9,556 nucleotides of DNA from Prosthecobacter sp. (GTDB lineage: Bacteria; Verrucomicrobiota; Verrucomicrobiia; Verrucomicrobiales; Verrucomicrobiaceae), in contig JAOZVT010000591.1 in assembly GCA_025869455.1 (NCBI GenBank), positions 1 through 9,556 of the forward strand, given 5' to 3'. The position numbers were made by a program, and so were the translations under genes. Below the pieces are notes generated by a model. It was given only the letters and a program-made list of their open reading frames with translations. It made no database searches and was not told the origin of the DNA. This document shows, piece after piece, positions 5,849 to 9,556 of the stretch. Every line of letters starts with the position of its first letter. The first letter of the stretch is position 1.

Positions 5849-7612
5849 CTATAAGGGCCAGAAGACGGGGACCAGAGCAAGTATGACTGCGAGCGTGACC
5901 ATGGTTAGGCCGCTGCCCACTTTGATGAAGTCACTGAACCGATACTTTCCAGGTCCATAAACCAGGATGCAGCTTGGCTCGAAAGGGGTCAGCACTGAAA
6001 TGCTGGCGCTGAGCATCACAGCAATGCCGAAAGCGCGGGGATTGGCTCCTAATTTGGTGGCTGCTTGGATGGCGATGGGCAGAACGACCAAGGCCGCCGC
6101 AGCGTTTGACATGGGCTGGGTCAGCAGGACTGTGAGAATACAAAATCCGGCTAGAACGGCCAGGGTTCCCATGGGGTTGAGCAAGGTGGTGACGACCCCT
6201 GCGAGTAGCTCATCCGCGCCAGATTTGGCCATAGCGGTGCTAAAGGCGGTCATTCCTCCAATGAGAATGAGCAGCCGCCAGTCAATGTTCTCATAAGCTG
6301 TATCTAGACTGATGCAGCGTGTGGCTAGAGCGATAAGGGCAGCCACCAAGAAGGCAACGGAGGCGGGCAGCAGTCCAAAGGTACTGGCCGTCACAGCTAG
6401 GACAAAGGCAATGAGTGTGGCGATGCCGCGCTTCCTGGCTGTGGTGGTGTAGCTGTGTTCGGTAATCACCACCATTTCAGCTTCTTGTTCGAACTTTTGG
6501 AAGCGGTCAAAGGGACCCTGGAGTAGCAGCAAATCCCCTGCATGCAGGACGACATCGGCCATGTGATCGTTGAGCGTGCGATCTCCCCGCAAAAGAGCGA
6601 GAACCGAAAGCCCCGTGCGGCGGCGGAAATTGCTGCCTCTCAGGGTTTGGCCGACCAATGCAGAGCGTGGGGTGAGCACCACTTCAGCGACACTGGCTTC
6701 ACTCATGTCAATGCCGGAGCGGCGGAGTTGGACATCTTCGCGGATATCGATGCCCTCGATTTTTTTGACCTTGATGAGGTTCTGTACTTTACCAGCGACT
6801 AAGACGACATCGCCTTCAAGAAATTGAGTGTGACGGTCAACTGGAAGGTCCTCATCTTGACGTCTGATTTTAACAACCTGGAATTCCAGGACTGAAAAAT
6901 CGGAATTGAAGGCGGCTTGGCCGATCAGGGGGGAGTTGGGTAAGATAACCACCTCCGATAAATATTCACGGATATGCCCATTGCCGGACATTTGGTCTGA
7001 ACGATCACGTTCAGGCACCCAGCGCATCCCGACGGTGACGAGGTATATGATCCCCACTCCAAAGATAATGATGCCAATGGGGGTGATCTCGAACATGCCG
7101 ATCTCTTCCTGCCCGAGATGCTTCATAGCTCCACTGACGGCGACGTTGGTGGAGGTGCCAATGAGGGTGCAGGTGCCGCCTAAAATGGAGGCAAAAGATA
7201 AAGGCATGAGCAAACGGGAAGGGGAGATGCCGAGCCTACGCGCCATACCAATCACAGGCCCCAGAAACATGGCGGTGACGGTGGTGTTATTCATGAAGGC
7301 GGAGATGGCCCCCACACTGGCCATCATGCCTGCGGCGACCCGCCGAGGTCTGCCTCCGGTGGTTCGCGCTAGCAGACCGCCCAAGCTATCCAAAACACCC
7401 GTGTCACGCAGGGCAGCACCGATGATGAAAATGGAACCCAGCATAACAATGACCTCATTGCCGAAACCTGCAAAAGCCTCCTGCACATTTAGGATGCCCC
7501 CCATCACCAGGATGCACAGCAACCCTAGCGTGACCAAGTCCACGGAGATTTTTTCCGTGGCAAAGAGCACGACTGCGGCGAATAGCAGACCAATGACAAA
7601 ATAGGGTTCCAT
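5849..7612 (-). CDS. DASS/SLC13-type permease with two internal RCK_C (TrkA_C) domains
   Basis: Inner-membrane secondary transporter, 587 aa. Hydrophobic segments fill residues 1-197 and 397-587. Between them is a soluble region with two RCK_C-like repeats, each starting with a similar pattern: VVILPNSPLIGQ at 221-232 and VVLTPRSALVGQ at 311-322. First transport repeat: NNTTVTAMF at 108-116 (SNT-like) and TLIGTSTN at 149-156. Second repeat: TQPMSNAAAA at 498-507 and TPFEPSCILVYGPG at 542-555, followed by YRFSDFIKVG. The domain order matches SLC13 relatives carrying RCK_C domains, known or suspected to move sulfate, dicarboxylates or other anions with Na+. The second repeat lacks the usual Gly and Asn of its loop, so ion coupling may differ. 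The neighbouring M20 gene starts 66-90 bases downstream in the same direction. Confidence 0.88.
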   Translation of the reverse strand: MEPYFVIGLLFAAVVLFATEKISVDLVTLGLLCILVMGGILNVQEAFAGFGNEVIVMLGSIFIIGAALRDTGVLDSLGGLLARTTGGRPRRVAAGMMASVGAISAFMNNTTVTAMFLGPVIGMARRLGISPSRLLMPLSFASILGGTCTLIGTSTNVAVSGAMKHLGQEEIGMFEITPIGIIIFGVGIIYLVTVGMRWVPERDRSDQMSGNGHIREYLSEVVILPNSPLIGQAAFNSDFSVLEFQVVKIRRQDEDLPVDRHTQFLEGDVVLVAGKVQNLIKVKKIEGIDIREDVQLRRSGIDMSEASVAEVVLTPRSALVGQTLRGSNFRRRTGLSVLALLRGDRTLNDHMADVVLHAGDLLLLQGPFDRFQKFEQEAEMVVITEHSYTTTARKRGIATLIAFVLAVTASTFGLLPASVAFLVAALIALATRCISLDTAYENIDWRLLILIGGMTAFSTAMAKSGADELLAGVVTTLLNPMGTLAVLAGFCILTVLLTQPMSNAAAALVVLPIAIQAATKLGANPRAFGIAVMLSASISVLTPFEPSCILVYGPGKYRFSDFIKVGSGLTMVTLAVILALVPVFWPL

Positions 7613-7663
7613 GAACGAGGTGCGCCGACGATGGGCGGGAAGTGGCCGCTGACGAATGAATAA

Positions 7664-7693
7664 ATTTTAACTTAACATCACGCGATCTGTCGC
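7664..7693 (-). promoter_or_regulatory. Possible sigma70-like promoter before the permease gene
   Basis: On the minus strand, GCGACA (7688-7693) and TAAAAT (7664-7669) are separated by 18 bases inside an AT-rich patch that stands out from its GC-rich surroundings. The -10 box matches 5 of 6 consensus bases and the -35 box 3 to 4. The transcript would start near 7657, leaving about 45 bases of leader before ATG 7612. Consensus matching by eye only. Confidence 0.28.
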
Positions 7694-7694
7694 T

Positions 7695-8123
7695 TCACTC
7701 GGCACGCCCTTCTTCCACATCCATCAGGTCGAAAAAAGTGACAAGGTCTTCACGGTGGCCCAATCCGGCCTCCTCTCTCTGTTTGGCAAGACCTGGGGAG
7801 GCGACGTCTCTCCACCCACGTTTCATCATGAAGCCATTGAAGAGCTCAATGTGTTCTGGGTCTGGTTTACGGCCTGTCTCGAAGCACCACTCAAGGATTT
7901 CTTCATCGGTGCCTCCCTGCAGAGTGCGTGTACTGAGAGCCGAAAATTCGACGCCTAGAAGGCAGCAAATGCGGTCATCAAAGGTGCGGCTGCCAGGAAT
8001 GACGTCCAAGTGGTAGCCTGGGGGCAGGCCGCTGGTCGCATTGAGACGAATCTTGTCCAAGATACGTCCAAAAACCATGATGCCGCCGACGGTGTCGCGA
8101 GGGGAACGAAGAGGAAATGCCAT
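7695..8123 (-). CDS. DUF5069 domain protein
   Basis: 142 aa, soluble, with no signal peptide or membrane segment. The pattern LRSPRDTVGGIMVFGRILDK near 5-24, then LPPGYH near 38-43, CCLLGVEF near 53-60, and DEEILEWCFETGR around 73-85 with FNGFMMKRGWRD near 94-105 is what I recall for DUF5069, a family common in Verrucomicrobiota and Planctomycetota. Its biochemical function is unknown to me; no catalytic motif is evident. The length is close to the family norm, with a slightly long, acidic C-terminus. It is divergent from the metallopeptidase gene (79 bases between starts) and precedes the permease gene by 82 bases in the same direction. A shared transcript with the permease is possible but not required. 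Confidence 0.82.
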   Translation of the reverse strand: MAFPLRSPRDTVGGIMVFGRILDKIRLNATSGLPPGYHLDVIPGSRTFDDRICCLLGVEFSALSTRTLQGGTDEEILEWCFETGRKPDPEHIELFNGFMMKRGWRDVASPGLAKQREEAGLGHREDLVTFFDLMDVEEGRAE

Positions 8124-8130
8124 GCCTTTT

Positions 8131-8158
8131 TAAATAGCGCAGTGTTTAGACGGGGCAA
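8131..8158 (-). promoter_or_regulatory. Possible promoter for the DUF5069 gene, giving a nearly leaderless mRNA
   Basis: On the minus strand, TTGCCC (8153-8158) and TATTTA (8131-8136) are 16 bases apart. The predicted transcript start (about 8124) falls almost on the ATG at 8123, which would make the mRNA leaderless or nearly so. AAAAAGG lies directly before the ATG but is too close to act as a normal ribosome binding site. Weak matches (4 of 6 and 3 of 6). Confidence 0.22.
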
Positions 8159-8187
8159 AGGGAAAGCAGAATGACAAAAGACGAATC

Positions 8188-8193
8188 GGGGGA
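8188..8193 (+). promoter_or_regulatory. Ribosome binding site that decides the metallopeptidase start
   Basis: GGGGGA ends 9 bases before ATG 8203 (6 before TTG 8200). The in-frame ATG at 8254, directly before the membrane helix, has no purine-rich element upstream. This favours the 8203 (or 8200) start. Confidence 0.5.
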
Positions 8194-8202
8194 CGATCCT
8201 TG

Positions 8203-8946
8203 ATGAGTATCTGTTGCAGCGGACGTTTCATTCAGGCATCACTCTCTTGCCCTATGTTAGCTCTTTTCATTCTGATCATTCTTGCCTGTGTTGGCGTGTG
8301 CCAATGGGCATCAGGCAGATATGAGCAGGTTCTTGGGCAGGGAATGAAGGAGCGTGCCCCCACGGCTCACACCGGGGCGGAGATCGCTCGTCTTTTTTTG
8401 GCTTTCGAAGGGGTAGAGGATGTGGAGATTGTGGAACACAGCGGGGTAGCGACAGATTATTTTGATCCACGCCGTCGGCGTTTGTTTTTACAGCCGCGTG
8501 TGTCTCAGGGGACGTCCATAGGTGCCTGGGCCATCGCTCTGCATGAGGCGGGGCATGCGGCCCAGACTGGGGAAGCTCTCTCTGAACTTCAGTGGCGTCA
8601 AAATGTGATCCGCCTGAATCGTTATGGTCCCATTTTTGGGCTTGTAGGCATGGCCGGGATGATCTTCATGCGTCTTCCTCCACGCTTTGCGGGGATGATG
8701 TTGATTGTCGTGTGTGTGTTACTGCTCATGCTGAACCTAGGCACCCTGGCCATTGAGCATAATGCGAATGCCCGTGTAAGACGTTTCCTAGAAAAGCATT
8801 TGGCGCGTCAACCTGATGAAATGGATCGTTTGCTAGCGCTCATGAACTGTGTGGCTGTGCGGGAGGTGGGAGATTTGCTGAAATCACCCCGTTATTTCAT
8901 GCTGAGCGCCATGCCTGGCAGTGGGAAAATCCGTCCCGCGAAGTGA
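8203..8946 (+). CDS. YugP-like membrane zinc metallopeptidase
   Basis: 247 aa from ATG 8203. A hydrophobic helix at about 17-34 anchors the N-terminus. DYFDPRRRRLFLQP at 85-98 matches the strand before the active site, and ALHEAGHAAQ at 112-121 contains the HExxH zinc site (H114, E115, H118). Two further hydrophobic segments follow at about 141-155 and 162-183. IEHNANARV (E185) aligns with the VEFDASRRA region of YugP proteins, whose Glu is the likely third ligand. The fold family is PF04298-like (putative neutral zinc metallopeptidase). The substrate is unknown; such proteins are thought to act in membrane protein or envelope turnover. The C-terminus is a soluble tail (KSPRYF...PGSGKIRPAK) where YugP has another hydrophobic segment. 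Alternative starts are TTG 8200 and ATG 8254, the latter shortening the protein by 17 residues. Confidence 0.85.
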   Translation: MSICCSGRFIQASLSCPMLALFILIILACVGVCQWASGRYEQVLGQGMKERAPTAHTGAEIARLFLAFEGVEDVEIVEHSGVATDYFDPRRRRLFLQPRVSQGTSIGAWAIALHEAGHAAQTGEALSELQWRQNVIRLNRYGPIFGLVGMAGMIFMRLPPRFAGMMLIVVCVLLLMLNLGTLAIEHNANARVRRFLEKHLARQPDEMDRLLALMNCVAVREVGDLLKSPRYFMLSAMPGSGKIRPAK

Positions 8947-8973
8947 ATCGGTGGCAGGGCCGTAGCTTTCGTC

Positions 8974-9003
8974 TTGTCTCTCCTTCTTTCGCTGAGATAT
9001 GCT
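8974..9003 (+). promoter_or_regulatory. Possible sigma70-like promoter before the oxidoreductase gene
   Basis: TTGTCT (8974-8979) and TATGCT (8998-9003) are separated by 18 bases in the 83-base gap before ATG 9030, each matching 4 of 6 consensus bases. Transcription would begin near 9010 with a leader of about 20 bases. By eye only. Confidence 0.3.
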
Positions 9004-9029
9004 CCTCAGCCTACGTTTTCTTCAGCCTT

Positions 9030-9556
9030 ATGACACGTCGGCACTTTATCACCACCGCAGCAGCTTTGACTGCCGTCTCGGCGCAAGCAGCGCCCGTTCG
9101 ATTGAAGATCGGGCAGATCGCCACCACTCACGCGCATGCCGGAGGGAAAATGGGGGCGATGCGTGGTTTGACGGATCTTTGGGACGTCGTGGGCTATGTG
9201 GAACCTGAAGAAGCCTTGCGGGCGCAGCTTGCCGAGTCACCGATCTATCGCGGGTTACCTTTGCTCACTGAGGAACAACTTTTAGCAACGCCAGATCTGA
9301 AGGCTGTGGCGGTGGAGACAAGGGTGGAGGATTCCTGCGCGACGGCTCTGCGGTGCATTCGGGCTGGCAAGCATGTGCATTTGGACAAACCGGGTGCGCT
9401 TGAGCACGCGGAATTTAAGTCCATGAGATTGGAGGCCGAGCAAAAGGGACTCACGGTACAAATGGGCTACATGTTGCGCTATAATCCAGCTTTTGAATTG
9501 CTCTTCAAGGCGGTCAAAGAAGGGTGGTTGGGGGAGATCACGGAGATTGATGCAGC
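9030..9556 (+). CDS. Gfo/Idh/MocA family oxidoreductase with Tat signal (3' partial)
   Basis: The frame opens at ATG 9030 and is still open at the window end (175 codons plus two bases). The N-terminus MTRRHFITTAAALTAVSAQA has a twin-arginine motif, a weak hydrophobic stretch and an AQA-A type cleavage site after residue 20, so export by Tat is likely. The Rossmann domain follows: strand LKIGQI at 25-30, loop ATTHAHAGGK at 31-40, VVGYVEP at 53-59 and AVAVET at 92-97. The catalytic-strand motif is HLDKPG at 117-122, where most relatives have EKP. GYMLRYNPAF at 146-155 opens the C-terminal substrate domain. The family uses tightly bound or free NAD(P) to oxidise or reduce sugars and cyclitols. 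Members with signal peptides are abundant in Verrucomicrobiota and Planctomycetota. The substrate is unknown. No ribosome binding site is visible. Confidence 0.85.
   Translation, partial: MTRRHFITTAAALTAVSAQAAPVRLKIGQIATTHAHAGGKMGAMRGLTDLWDVVGYVEPEEALRAQLAESPIYRGLPLLTEEQLLATPDLKAVAVETRVEDSCATALRCIRAGKHVHLDKPGALEHAEFKSMRLEAEQKGLTVQMGYMLRYNPAFELLFKAVKEGWLGEITEIDA

Noticed and set aside
5815..5860. Imperfect inverted repeat CTTTATCTTGGC...GCCAGCCTATAAG between the permease and M20 genes
   Set aside because: The stem is interrupted by bulges, has only short paired runs and lacks a T-tract, so I do not call a terminator.
6906..7604. Long plus-strand open frame of 232 codons opposite the permease gene
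   Set aside because: It lies wholly antisense to a well-supported membrane protein, its composition is the mirror of that gene, and it has no recognisable domain.
7684..7694. Short GCGA-CAGA-TCGC hairpin after the DUF5069 stop
   Set aside because: A four-base stem with no following T-run is too weak to call a terminator.
8999..9208. Plus-strand open frame starting at ATG 8999
   Set aside because: It is out of frame with, and overlapped by, the clear Gfo/Idh/MocA gene starting at 9030; the translation resembles no family.
1..9556. CRISPR arrays, tRNA or rRNA genes, insertion sequences, phage or defence genes
   Set aside because: Read through on both strands; no regularly spaced repeats, tRNA-like T-loops, transposase motifs or terminal inverted repeats were seen.

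Overview
The window reads as a chromosomal contig end from a bacterium of the phylum Verrucomicrobiota, most likely a Prosthecobacter/Verrucomicrobium-type relative. This is inferred from the family mix: a DUF5069 protein, a Tat-exported Gfo/Idh/MocA oxidoreductase, a Tat-lipoprotein amidohydrolase, and a tyrA-aroA-cmk-plsC operon. Shine-Dalgarno signals are mostly weak. No database search was possible, so the taxonomy is an inference. The first 12 bases match the 3' end of the standard Illumina adapter, so position 1 is almost certainly a contig edge with untrimmed adapter.

Positions 13-3646 (+ strand) hold a tightly packed housekeeping operon: the tail of an unrecognised small protein, prephenate dehydrogenase (tyrA), EPSP synthase (aroA), cytidylate kinase (cmk) and an acyl-glycerol-phosphate acyltransferase (plsC). 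Genes overlap or sit within 30 bases of each other. Together they cover a tyrosine-branch step, the penultimate chorismate step, CMP/dCMP recycling and phospholipid synthesis.

Positions 3660-8123 (- strand) hold four genes, all reading leftwards. In transcription order they are a DUF5069 protein, a DASS/SLC13-type permease with two internal RCK_C (TrkA_C) domains, an M20 zinc deacylase/peptidase, and a COG3618-type amidohydrolase with a Tat signal and lipobox. The last three could form an uptake-and-hydrolysis unit, but the substrate cannot be read from the sequence. The housekeeping operon and this block meet tail to tail with only 13 bases between stop codons.

Positions 8203-9556 (+ strand) hold a YugP-like membrane zinc metallopeptidase and, running off the end, a Tat-signal Gfo/Idh/MocA oxidoreductase.

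The plus strand has more G than C even inside the minus-strand genes, and synonymous codon choice flips with orientation. This suggests the plus strand is the replication leading strand here. I found no tRNA, rRNA, CRISPR, insertion sequence, phage or defence gene. Nothing in the window is convincingly a new system. The most unusual items are the permease-deacylase-lipoprotein cassette, the altered C-terminal ion-binding motif of the permease, the short LID segment of Cmk, and the altered nucleotide-binding loop of the oxidoreductase.
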